64,000 nucleotides of DNA from assembly GCA_963804865.1 (NCBI GenBank), contig CAWDSH010000034.1:1-64000 (forward strand). The letters run 5' to 3'. How positions within the stretch are numbered: position 1 is the stretch's first letter; each line of letters begins with the position of its first letter. The stretch is from CAVVEQ01 sp963804865 (GTDB taxonomy: Bacteria > Chloroflexota > Anaerolineae > Anaerolineales > Anaerolineaceae). The notes under the pieces were generated by a model that had not been told where the DNA came from, searched no databases, and was given only the letters and a program-made list of their open reading frames with translations. The position numbers were made by a program, and so were the translations under genes. Positions 43,878 to 51,799 of the stretch are shown piece by piece.

Positions 43878-44456
43878 CTATTTTGCCATCTCCATGAAAT
43901 AGCGATGAAAACGATCGTCAGAAGTCAATTCCGGGTGAAAGGACGTGGCGAGGAGCTTCCCCTGCCGGGCAGCAACGATCCTGCCATTGGACAGGGAAGC
44001 CAGCACCTCGGCTGGCGGATGAACCGATTCAATCAACGGTGCACGGATAAAAATGGCATGATACGCTGGATTTTCACGATCCAGACTCTTTAGAGCAGGG
44101 ATTTCCAAGTCGATCTCGAAACTATCCACCTGGCGTCCAAAAGCATTTCGTTCAACCACAATATCCATTAATTGAAGCAGCGGTTGTTTGCGCTTGATAT
44201 CCTTGGAAATAAAGATTGCCCCAGCGCAGGTACCCCAGATGGCGTGCTGTAACCCAAATTCTTTCAAGGGATCGATCAGATCATAAGCAACTGCCAGTTT
44301 ACCAATGGTGGTTGATTCCCCTCCCGGGATGATCAACCCGTTCAGCCCTGCCAGATCCCTTGAAAGGCGAACTTGGACAACCTTAATACCCATTCGTTCA
44401 AGGATGTGCTGATGTTCAATAAAATCGCCCTGCAGGGCGAGGACTCCGATTTTCAT
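43878..44456 (-). CDS. pdxT: Pyridoxal 5'-phosphate synthase glutaminase subunit PdxT
   Basis: PdxT is the class I glutaminase that supplies ammonia to PdxS. MKIGVLALQGDFIEHQHILE is the typical start, GLIIPGGESTTIGKL the conserved nucleotide-like loop and IWGTCAGAIFISKDI the nucleophile elbow with catalytic Cys (about residue 79). SFHPELTSDDRFHRYF holds the His-Glu pair. The length of 192 residues is normal. It follows pdxS by 53 bases, in which a GGGGCAC-type hairpin lies (44470-44491). Confidence 0.95.
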   Translation of the reverse strand: MKIGVLALQGDFIEHQHILERMGIKVVQVRLSRDLAGLNGLIIPGGESTTIGKLAVAYDLIDPLKEFGLQHAIWGTCAGAIFISKDIKRKQPLLQLMDIVVERNAFGRQVDSFEIDLEIPALKSLDRENPAYHAIFIRAPLIESVHPPAEVLASLSNGRIVAARQGKLLATSFHPELTSDDRFHRYFMEMAK

Positions 44457-44469
44457 TGGTTAATTATCA

Positions 44470-44491
44470 GGGGCACGCTTTACCGTGCCCC
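44470..44491. repeat. Palindromic repeat between pdxS and pdxT, GGGGCAC type
   Basis: GGGGCACG (44470-44477) and CGTGCCCC (44484-44491), 8 bp with a 6-base loop, in the 53-base gap of the operon. It may stabilise the pdxS message or be a mere insertion. Confidence 0.65.
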
Positions 44492-44509
44492 TTCCATTGT
44501 TTGATAATT

Positions 44510-45400
44510 CTACCAGCCCCGCCCGGCTATCTTTTCCTCTGCGGGCATTTTTTCGACCGAACGTCCCACCATTGGTTCGCCAAGATCCTTGCTCACTTCC
44601 GCCAGGATCCCCGCTTCCTTGAAATGGGTCGTGGCTTTGACGATGGCTGCGGCGCGTTTGGCCGGGTCACCGCTCTTGAAGATACCGGAACCAACAAAAA
44701 CACCATCCACGCCAAGCTGCATCATCAAGGCAGCGTCGGCTGGCGTGGCAATGCCGCCCGCGGCAAAATTGACCACCGGCATACGGCCAAGTTTGCGCGT
44801 CTCCAGGCAAAGTTCGTAAGGCGCGCCAATCTTCTTGGCATACGCCATCACTTCCTCTTCAGGCATTGCCAGGAGCTTGCGGATATCACCCAGCACCTGG
44901 CGGGCATGGCGCACGGCTTCCACCACGTCGCCAGTTCCAGCTTCGCCCTTGGTGCGGATCATGGCTGCGCCCTCACCCACGCGGCGCAGGGCTTCACCCA
45001 GGTTGCGGCAGCCGCATACAAACGGGACTTTGAAATCGTGTTTATAGATATGGTGCGCTTCATCCGCCGGGGTCAATACTTCGGATTCGTCAATGTAATC
45101 AACACCAATGGCTTCCAGAATCTGTGCTTCCACGAAATGACCAATGCGGCATTTCGCCATCACCGGGATGGTGACCGAATCCATGATCTTGAGGATCAGG
45201 CCGGGATCGGACATGCGTGCCACACCGCCCGTGGCGCGGATATCCGCCGGGACGCGTTCCAGAGCCATCACGGCGCAGGCGCCAGCGTCTTCGGCGATCT
45301 TGGCGTGTTCGGGGGTGACCACATCCATGATCACGCCGCCCTTCAACATTTGTGCCAGCCCTTTTTTGACCGCAAAAGTGCCGGTTACTTGATCTGACAT
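44510..45400 (-). CDS. pdxS: Pyridoxal 5'-phosphate synthase subunit PdxS
   Basis: PdxS is the TIM-barrel enzyme that builds PLP from ribose 5-phosphate, glyceraldehyde 3-phosphate and ammonia. The whole length is canonical: LAQMLKGGVIMDVVTPEHAK, ERVPADIRATGGVARMSDPG, and PVMAKCRIGHFVEAQILEA with the imine-forming Lys. FVCGCRNLGEALRRVGEGAA, AGTGDVVEAVRHAR and MQLGVDGVFVGSGIFKSGDP are the later phosphate and Lys sites. It is 296 residues long. The start is preceded by TTGGAGGTTTGAA. It lies upstream of pdxT, so the deoxyxylulose-independent pathway of vitamin B6 synthesis is present. Confidence 0.97.
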   Translation of the reverse strand: MSDQVTGTFAVKKGLAQMLKGGVIMDVVTPEHAKIAEDAGACAVMALERVPADIRATGGVARMSDPGLILKIMDSVTIPVMAKCRIGHFVEAQILEAIGVDYIDESEVLTPADEAHHIYKHDFKVPFVCGCRNLGEALRRVGEGAAMIRTKGEAGTGDVVEAVRHARQVLGDIRKLLAMPEEEVMAYAKKIGAPYELCLETRKLGRMPVVNFAAGGIATPADAALMMQLGVDGVFVGSGIFKSGDPAKRAAAIVKATTHFKEAGILAEVSKDLGEPMVGRSVEKMPAEEKIAGRGW

Positions 45401-45479
45401 TTCAAACCTCCAAGTTTTTCTTGCTAAGTAAATTTTACCACCATGAACAATGTTTGAATGGGTGTTGATTCATCACTGG

Positions 45480-45508
45480 TTGAAATGCTCGTTGAAAATG
45501 GTTATAGT
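45480..45508 (+). promoter_or_regulatory. Promoter of the lipoprotein gene
   Basis: TTGAAA (45480-45485), a 17-base spacer and TATAGT (45503-45508), about 34 bases upstream of the ATG at 45543. An AGGAGGG ribosome-binding site lies between. Confidence 0.7.
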
Positions 45509-45542
45509 CTATATATTCACTGGGAAAATACCAGGAGGGCAA

Positions 45543-46992
45543 ATGTATCGATCACCATTTCTTTGGATTACCATCATTGGATCAATCGTGCTTGCTTCCT
45601 GCAATCCTTCGCCAGGTAACGAGTTTCTACCTGAAGCAACAGCCATTTCGTCAGAAGGGGTAATCCCACCCGCGCCGACAAACATCATTCCACCAGGTGA
45701 TCTACCCAAAGAACTTCTACTCCCTGATGATCTCACCTACCTGGGAGCTTTCCGTCTTCCTCCCCGAGCGGAAGGTGTGGATGATTCCCATGGTTGGGAA
45801 TACAGTGGTCAGGCGCTGACCTTCTATCCGGACGGCGACCCCAATGGCGACACGGATGGATTTCCCGGCTCGCTGATCGGGACCGGACATGAAGTATGGA
45901 ATTATGCCTCCGAGGTGAGTATCCCGGCGCCGGTGAAATCCAAAAACGCGGCAGACCTTCAGGTCGCGGAAACGCTGCAGGATTTCGAAGATATCAGCGG
46001 CGGCTTTTTTGATCCGCTGATCGAGATGCCGCGCGTGGCTCTCGAATACATGCCCGCACAATCCGGCGAAGAGAGCGATCATCTCTACCTGGCGTGGGGG
46101 GCTCATTTCCAGGAGGATGCCGCCCAGATGATCCCATCCCATGCGCGAAGCGGGTTGGACCTTGGCGATCCACAGGTGGAGGGCACCTGGTGGATCGATG
46201 ATCACTCCCTGTACAGCGTCAACGGTTACCTCTTCGAGATCCCGGCAAATTTCGCTGATAGCTATTTAAATGGCAAGCGCCTGGCGACAGGGCGCTACCG
46301 TGACGGCGGCTGGTCGGGGAATGGGACCCGACCTGATCGCGATCGCCCCCTGGCAGGCAGGCGATCCGCCCTCAAAGGGAACGCACCTCGAAGCCAGCGC
46401 GCTGCTGCTCTATGCCAATACCCGCGGAGAAGATACAACCGCAAATACATTGAATGGCTACCAGCACTCCGATGAATGGGAGGATGGTGCCTGGCTGACC
46501 GCCGGAGATCGTTCCGCGGTCATTTTTGTTGGTTCAAAAGGTTCCGGTTACCTGTGGTATGGATTTTTCAGCCCAAAAGGTGATGGGATGCCCTGCGTGG
46601 AGCAGGACCTGACCATGGTGGGATGCTTCAATCCTGATGGGTCTCCCTGCGATGCATCGCTCAGTGGATATTGCGAAGGAAATTCACCCGACAGCCGCGG
46701 CTGGTGGAGCTCCCGGTGGGATTCACAGATCCTGTTTTATAATCCGGCGGACCTGGCAGCCGTGGCAATTGGTGAGATGCAGCCTGGCGAACCCCAACCG
46801 TATGCCGTCCTGGATATCGACGATACACTGCTCCTGGATGGCAGCGTTGAACCCATCATGCTGGGCAGCGGTGAGCAGCGCCGCTACCGGTTGGGCGAGA
46901 TCGCTTACGACCGGGAAAACGGGTATTTATATATACTGGAAAAATTCGCGGATGGTGCCATGCCGGTGGTGCATGTCTGGCAGGTGAAGTAA
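45543..46992 (+). CDS. Uncharacterised lipoprotein with possible beta-propeller-like body (one frameshift)
   Basis: A predicted exported protein of about 480 residues. The N-terminus has a lipobox (FLWITIIGSIVLASC, Cys about residue 20). A Pro-rich linker is followed by DDLTYLGAFRLPPRAEGVDD, WEYSGQALTFYPDGDPNGDT and LIGTGHEVWNYASEVSIPAP, repeated strand-like units suggesting a beta-propeller fold. The segment GTHLEASALLLYANTRGEDT and the tail RLGEIAYDRENGYLYILEKF extend this pattern. No catalytic motif is recognised. The frame shifts at about 46320: dropping one A restores WSGMGPDLIAIAPWQAG. It is monocistronic, with its own promoter, and convergent with the membrane-protein gene. Confidence 0.6.
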
Positions 46993-47011
46993 ATTCACCC
47001 ATCCTTATATG

Positions 47012-47593
47012 TCACCGGGGCACATAGAAAAGAAAGTATATGGCAACACCCAGGACGCCGACCACCCAATAAAGAGCATAACTTATCCGCATCAGCCGCT
47101 TCCACCAGCTGATCATCAACGGTTTTGGCAGCAACCTGTTCATGCGCAGGACCAGGAAGAGACCAGTGAGGATCGCCAATGTCCCCATAACGCCATGCAC
47201 AAGCGCCACCCAAATCTCCGCGCTGATGTCAGTCGCATCGATCCCCGGGACAACGATCCTGAAGAATTGCATGATCATGATGAAAATTGTCAACACCAGG
47301 TTGAAAAGAACAAAAGCGGTCTGGACATATTGGTGAAGCGCGGTCTTTTTCATGCGAATAGCGACTAAAGCCAAAATCAAACCGATTAGAAGCGCCAGCT
47401 GGGCGATCAAATCGATATCAGCAAAAAACGGTGCAAAGGTTCCCAAAAAACCGGGTTTTGTATCATAACCGCTGCGATAACCAATCACCAATAAAACTAC
47501 CGTCGCGATCAACGCGAAGGTAACAATACTGGCAACAATCAAACTAATTTTTCGTTTTTGGAGACGGACATTATTGGATTTCATCCGGTTCAC
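47012..47593 (-). CDS. Integral membrane protein, DUF420-like
   Basis: A 193-residue protein with five predicted membrane helices (LIVASIVTFALIATVVLLVI, FADIDLIAQLALLIGLILAL, YVQTAFVLFNLVLTIFIMIM, IWVALVHGVMGTLAILTGLF and ALYWVVGVLGVAIYFLFYVP). Two His residues lie at membrane ends (KTALHQYVQTAF, ALVHGVMGTLAI), a pattern like the DUF420 (CtaM-type) proteins linked to haem-copper oxidase assembly. No oxidase genes are nearby, so the role is uncertain. Start at 47593 or ATG 47584. Confidence 0.6.
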   Translation of the reverse strand: MNRMKSNNVRLQKRKISLIVASIVTFALIATVVLLVIGYRSGYDTKPGFLGTFAPFFADIDLIAQLALLIGLILALVAIRMKKTALHQYVQTAFVLFNLVLTIFIMIMQFFRIVVPGIDATDISAEIWVALVHGVMGTLAILTGLFLVLRMNRLLPKPLMISWWKRLMRISYALYWVVGVLGVAIYFLFYVPR

Positions 47594-47686
47594 CTCAATA
47601 ATAATTCTTTCGCCTTATATTTTACAGGATTTACCTCGTGCCGATCCTTGTCTATATCATTAGAATAATGCAATCATTTCACCAAC

Positions 47687-47714
47687 AAAAAAGCCGCTCC
47701 CTTTAGAAGCGGCC
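47687..47714 (-). terminator. Rho-independent terminator of the rubrerythrin gene
   Basis: On the minus strand GCCGCTTCTAAAGGGAGCGG is followed by CTTTTTTG: a hairpin of the GCCGCT/AGCGGC type with a short loop and a T-run, 36 bases after the rubrerythrin stop. Confidence 0.8.
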
Positions 47715-47749
47715 AATAATGGACATTATTAGTCTAAAAATAGAATGGT

Positions 47750-48241
47750 CTAGAATTTTTCGAATTTTTCCATCGGCGCGCCACAAATTGGGCATTTAGT
47801 CGGGGCGCTGCCCTTCTCAATATAACCGCAGATCGGGCAGAGATAATAATCAAAGACCTCGCCTTTATCAAGCGCAGCCTTCATCTCACGGTACAGTATT
47901 TCATGCACCTTTTCAGCATTCAATGCCTTGTTGAAAGAGAACAGGGCAACCTTGTCCTGCTCGGCTTCGGCATCTTTAATGAAATCGGGATACATCCTGG
48001 TCGCTTCATAATGCTCTCCATCTGCAGCGGCTTCAAGATTCTCACTGGTGCTCTTGATCTCTCCCAGAGCGCGCAAGTGGGACATGGCATGAATGGTTTC
48101 TGCAGCCGCGGCAGCCCGGAAAAGCTTGGCTGCCTGGGGATAACCTTCCTTATCCGCTTTATCAGCGAAGGCAAGGTATTTGCGATTGGCCTGGGATTCA
48201 CCGGCGAACGCGGCTTTTAAATCATCCTGAGATTTGGTCAT
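47750..48241 (-). CDS. Rubrerythrin
   Basis: A 163-residue rubrerythrin, a non-haem diiron protein that reduces hydrogen peroxide in anaerobes and microaerophiles. The ferritin-like part has DDLKAAFAGESQANRKYLAF and AAAAETIHAMSHLRALGEIK, with the Glu ligands and EX2H motif of the diiron site. FDYYLCPICGYIEKGSAPTK and CPICGAPMEKF form the C-terminal rubredoxin-like Fe(Cys)4 site. It is the short type that lacks an extra N-terminal domain. The start ATG at 48239-48241 has a GGAG ribosome-binding site. It is monocistronic with its own terminator. Confidence 0.93.
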   Translation of the reverse strand: MTKSQDDLKAAFAGESQANRKYLAFADKADKEGYPQAAKLFRAAAAAETIHAMSHLRALGEIKSTSENLEAAADGEHYEATRMYPDFIKDAEAEQDKVALFSFNKALNAEKVHEILYREMKAALDKGEVFDYYLCPICGYIEKGSAPTKCPICGAPMEKFEKF

Positions 48242-48305
48242 TACATCACTCCTATCAATAATATCTATCAATTATAAATCAACCTCGGGATGAAACTGAC
48301 AGCTC

Positions 48306-49193
48306 TTAGATGCATAACCGATCGCCCATCATGGCAGTATCCACCTTAAGCTCTGGTGAGTGATCTCTCATATACTCTGTAATCAAATTCGCGTGCCTTG
48401 AATCCCAGAGGTTTTCTGGTGCACGATAAAATTCATCCAAATGAGTAAGAATGATCCGATTGGCATCAAACGATGAAAAGAATCGACAAAAATCCTGAAG
48501 CAGGGGTGGATCATCCAGCACGGCCTGGCTGCGTCCCATCCAAATATGTGCAAACACAACATCCAGATGAGGGAATGGGGGGAGCAGGCTGCGGTCGTAG
48601 CAGCGGATATCGCCCGGGAAAAGCCAGTGCTTGCCACTGCATTCAACCAGGTATCCCATTTCGGGCACTCCCCTGCGCTGGGAAGCTGATCCATCCGCAT
48701 GCTGGTTTGGGATTATCTCCCAATGAGCGCTTTCAAAGGGCAGGATTTGGATACCTGATAGGTCCAACGGCACCCCAACTGCGGGGATGATAATTTTTTC
48801 AAGAGACAGACCAGTTCCTTCCACGACGCGTTTCACTAAAAATTCAGGGATGACCCACCGGATGGGATGATCTTTAAGGGCTTCGATCAAGCTCAGGTCG
48901 AGGTGATCGGCATGGTTGTGGGTGAGGAGTACAAAATCCAGTTTTTCCAGATCGCATGCTACATCTACTGGCGCAGCTTCGGGAAGGCGGGTGTGCAGGA
49001 CAAGGGGATCCACTGCCCAAAGGATATTGGCGGTGCGCAGTAGGTAATTGGCGGAATAGATCAGCCAGGCAGCATCCTGGTCGGATGTTTCCCGCCACTC
49101 TTGGATGATTTTCATCCATAGGTTGGGATACTCCCGGATGGCTTCCGCCTTCCTTGCTGAGAGTTCCGGATTATGCAAACGATCATTGGTCAT
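48306..49193 (-). CDS. Metallo-beta-lactamase-fold hydrolase (UlaG-like)
   Basis: A 295-residue MBL-fold protein. Metal ligands sit in VLLTHNHADHLDLSLIEALK (HxHxDH, residues about 92-99), FESAHWEIIPNQHADGS, LFPGDIRCYDRS and IILTHLDEFYRAPENLW. It lacks RNase-type extension domains and resembles the cytoplasmic UlaG/L-ascorbate-6-phosphate lactonase group, which often hydrolyses phosphorylated lactones. The start overlaps the PfkB stop by 4 bases (ATGA), so it is translationally coupled to a sugar-kinase gene, which fits a phospho-sugar substrate. Confidence 0.82.
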   Translation of the reverse strand: MTNDRLHNPELSARKAEAIREYPNLWMKIIQEWRETSDQDAAWLIYSANYLLRTANILWAVDPLVLHTRLPEAAPVDVACDLEKLDFVLLTHNHADHLDLSLIEALKDHPIRWVIPEFLVKRVVEGTGLSLEKIIIPAVGVPLDLSGIQILPFESAHWEIIPNQHADGSASQRRGVPEMGYLVECSGKHWLFPGDIRCYDRSLLPPFPHLDVVFAHIWMGRSQAVLDDPPLLQDFCRFFSSFDANRIILTHLDEFYRAPENLWDSRHANLITEYMRDHSPELKVDTAMMGDRLCI

Positions 49194-50077
49194 GAATACC
49201 GGGTGTGGATAAACGCTTCCAGTTCTGAAAAATCCCGGTCGTAAGGACCAAGCTTTTCCATTTTCAGGCTGGTTAGTGCTGCAGCCCAGATGCAGGCTTC
49301 CTCCGGGGGTTTTGAAAGACGCATGGCAGTGTAAGATCCCAGGCAGGTATCTCCCCGACCGCTACGTCCATCCAATCTTTTCGGGAAAAATCCAGCTTCA
49401 TGATATTTACCACCAGCATATACCAGAAGTCCGTCCTTATGAGTAAGCACGATTTCCTTTGCGCCGAGGTTCGCAAAAAACCGGGCTGCCTTTTGAATAT
49501 CTGATTCACCGGTCAGGAATTGCGCTTCCACCTGATCGCTTTTCAGAATATCCACAAGAGGGAGTATGGTGGACATTTGCTCCCAGGGTTCATAAACAAG
49601 ATCCTGTCCCCTGAGAACGCGCACAAAGCCCTGGACATCCAGCGAGAGCAAGAGGTTTTTTCCGCACAAAACCTGGATAGCGTCCAACTCGATCTCTCCT
49701 CGCAGCGTGGTGCCGATCACAGCTGCCCTGGTTTGGATGTCCTGCACCTCATCCACCGAAATTGTACCTGCAGTGCTGGTGACATACAAATTGCGGATAT
49801 CTGGATTGAGGGTCGGATATTCCAGTTTAATACAGGTCGATTTTGGTGTGATCGTTGTCTTAACATCGATGCCAGATTCGATGAATTTGTCCGAAACGCG
49901 TTGATCCTCCCTGGCGTGGCGGGTGATCACCAGGACCTTTAAGCCAAGTCGTTTCGCAGCATGAGCTGCGTAATTCATCGCCCCGCCATCCACGTATGTG
50001 GTCCCATTGGGTGTAACGATGGTGTCTTTGGTGTAATTGCCTATGCAGGCAATATCATATGACTTTGTTGAGTTCAT
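49190..50077 (-). CDS. PfkB-family carbohydrate kinase
   Basis: A 295-residue ribokinase-fold kinase. The N-terminus (YDIACIGNYTKDTIVTPNGT) and VDGGAMNYAAHAAKRLG hold the sugar-binding GGA region. The C-terminal active site is DGRSGRGDTCLGSYTAMRLS, in which GRGD replaces the usual GAGD but keeps the catalytic Asp. SDQVEAQFLTGESDIQKAAR is the standard loop. The substrate could be a sugar, a nucleoside or a phosphosugar. The ATG at 50075-50077 is chosen because the longer reading adds a non-conserved Cys-rich stretch that overlaps the Pit gene. It is preceded by the Pit phosphate transporter gene and followed by the coupled MBL-fold gene. Confidence 0.87.
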   Translation of the reverse strand: MNSTKSYDIACIGNYTKDTIVTPNGTTYVDGGAMNYAAHAAKRLGLKVLVITRHAREDQRVSDKFIESGIDVKTTITPKSTCIKLEYPTLNPDIRNLYVTSTAGTISVDEVQDIQTRAAVIGTTLRGEIELDAIQVLCGKNLLLSLDVQGFVRVLRGQDLVYEPWEQMSTILPLVDILKSDQVEAQFLTGESDIQKAARFFANLGAKEIVLTHKDGLLVYAGGKYHEAGFFPKRLDGRSGRGDTCLGSYTAMRLSKPPEEACIWAAALTSLKMEKLGPYDRDFSELEAFIHTRYS

Positions 50078-50105
50078 GCCGAAATGAGACCTTTCGAAGT
50101 TGGTT

Positions 50106-51107
50106 TTATACGGTTCCCGGTGGCAGGAAACGGACAATCAGCAGATAGATCCCCGCACCCAGCAGCGCAGTTGCCGGGATGGTCAGCAGCCAGGCAGTGG
50201 CAATATCTCCCGCCACGCCCCAGCGCACCTTGTTCATGCGCTCGGAGGCACCCACGCCCATGATAGTAGAGCTGACCACCTGGGTGGTACTCACCGGACC
50301 GCCAATCAGGGATGCCCCAAGGATCACAGCGGCGGATGCGATCTGAGAGCTAAAACCATCCACCGGTCGGATCTTGAAGAACTTTGCGCCCAGCGTTCGG
50401 ATCAAGCGCCACCCGCCCATCGCTGTACCGAGGGCAATCATACTTGCACAGAGCGCGACCACCCAGAGCGGGACACTGAAATGAGAGAGATAACCACTGG
50501 TAACGAGTGCCATGGTGATGATGCCCATGGTCTTCTGTGCATCGTTCGTTCCGTGGCTGAGAGCCAGCGCGATGGCGGTGAGGATCTGACTACGCCTGAA
50601 GAACCAATTAATGCGGGGAGTAGCATTCCAGCAAAGAATGAAAATTACTTTTAACACAAGATAACCAATAACAAATCCGATGATGGGAGAGGTGAAAAGT
50701 GTAAGAAGGACTTTTTCCAGACCTTGAAGGCGAATGAACTGCCAACCCGCACCAGAAATGACTGCTCCGATCAAGCCGCCGATGATGGCATGCGAAGAGC
50801 TGCTTGGCAAACCCAAATACCATGTCAACAGGTTCCAGAGAATCGCTGCAACCAGGGCAGCCAGGATCACCTGGATGCTGATGGTTTCAGGGGAGACGAT
50901 CTCATTGCCAATCGTCTCAGCGACCGCCACCCCAAACAGGAAGGGACCGGAGAATTCAGCCAGTGCAGTGATGCCCAATGCAACGCGCGGGGAAAAAGCG
51001 CGCGATGAGATCATGGTGGCAACGATGTTGCTCGAATCATGGATCCCGTTGAGGAAATCAAAAACAAGAGCAAGTACGATCACGGCAATCAAGATTGGAG
51101 GCATCAA
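50106..51107 (-). CDS. Pit-family inorganic phosphate transporter
   Basis: A 333-residue transporter with about ten membrane helices. The two Pit repeats are visible: FDFLNGIHDSSNIVATMISS (first half) and ALSHGTNDAQKTMGIITMAL (second half). Both have the GxxDx(S/A)N phosphate-binding signature. GLPSSSSHAIIGGLIGAVIS and IGGPVSTTQVVSSTIMGVGA are the matching GxxxST(Q/H) re-entrant loops. Pit carriers use H+ or Na+ to import phosphate or metal-phosphate complexes. The DUF47 partner gene is upstream, 12 bases away, the usual arrangement for regulated Pit uptake. Confidence 0.93.
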   Translation of the reverse strand: MMPPILIAVIVLALVFDFLNGIHDSSNIVATMISSRAFSPRVALGITALAEFSGPFLFGVAVAETIGNEIVSPETISIQVILAALVAAILWNLLTWYLGLPSSSSHAIIGGLIGAVISGAGWQFIRLQGLEKVLLTLFTSPIIGFVIGYLVLKVIFILCWNATPRINWFFRRSQILTAIALALSHGTNDAQKTMGIITMALVTSGYLSHFSVPLWVVALCASMIALGTAMGGWRLIRTLGAKFFKIRPVDGFSSQIASAAVILGASLIGGPVSTTQVVSSTIMGVGASERMNKVRWGVAGDIATAWLLTIPATALLGAGIYLLIVRFLPPGTV

Positions 51108-51119
51108 ATATATCTTTGC

Positions 51120-51740
51120 TCAGGCGAATTTGACAACAATATCCGCAATGGTATTGGCGGCTTCGTCTCCGCGATCCGCAGCATTGCTCAGATGGCGATA
51201 GATCTCGCGCATTTTCAGCATTTTAACCACATGCTTGATATCTTCCGCGCCGCGGAAAAGGTCGGCGAGCGCCTCACGGTATACATCCTCGACGCGGTTC
51301 TCGAGCGCCTTGGCGCGCTGGACATGCTCGTTCGCCACACCGGTATGATCAGCCAGTCGATCCACTCCCATGAGTAGCTCAAAGGCAGCATCCCTTAACA
51401 AAGAAGCGATTTGCTGCATGAAGGGGGTGGGGTGAACGTGCAACATCCGCATCTCACTCACGGTGCTGTAGGCATAGTCGAGGACATCGTCGATGTTGCG
51501 CGAGAGGCAGAAGATATCCTCCCTGTCGAAGGGAGTGATGAAAGTACGGTTCAGCTCATAGATCAGAATTCGCCGGGCTTCATCAGCTTCCTTTTCCTTT
51601 GATATAAGCAGGTTTGCTAATTCATCATCCTCAGCGTTCATATACGCCTTGAGCGCTTCAAGCCCTTCCAACGTCAGGGCAGCCTGATCGTGGATGAGCT
51701 TGATGAATTTGTTCTGACGTTTCCGAAACGGGTTCTTCAT
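51120..51740 (-). CDS. DUF47 (PhoU-like) Pit accessory protein
   Basis: A 206-residue helical protein starting MKNPFRKRQNKFIKLIHDQA, with KEKEADEARRILIYELNRTF, ITPFDREDIFCLSRNIDDVL and LENRVEDVYREALADLFRGA. ITPFDREDI is the DUF47/TIGR00153 signature, including the acidic residues that bind metal in PhoU-like folds. It is expected to regulate the adjacent Pit transporter. Start at 51740. It comes 59 bases after the HAD/TIM-barrel gene on the same strand. Confidence 0.92.
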   Translation of the reverse strand: MKNPFRKRQNKFIKLIHDQAALTLEGLEALKAYMNAEDDELANLLISKEKEADEARRILIYELNRTFITPFDREDIFCLSRNIDDVLDYAYSTVSEMRMLHVHPTPFMQQIASLLRDAAFELLMGVDRLADHTGVANEHVQRAKALENRVEDVYREALADLFRGAEDIKHVVKMLKMREIYRHLSNAADRGDEAANTIADIVVKFA

Positions 51741-51799
51741 CTTTCACTCTCCCAAAAACTCAAGTGCATCTTAAATCAAGGTGCAAAATTCCTACCTGC

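Noticed and set aside
44456..45397. Open frame of 313 codons on the plus strand.
   Set aside because: Antisense to pdxS, which is unmistakable.
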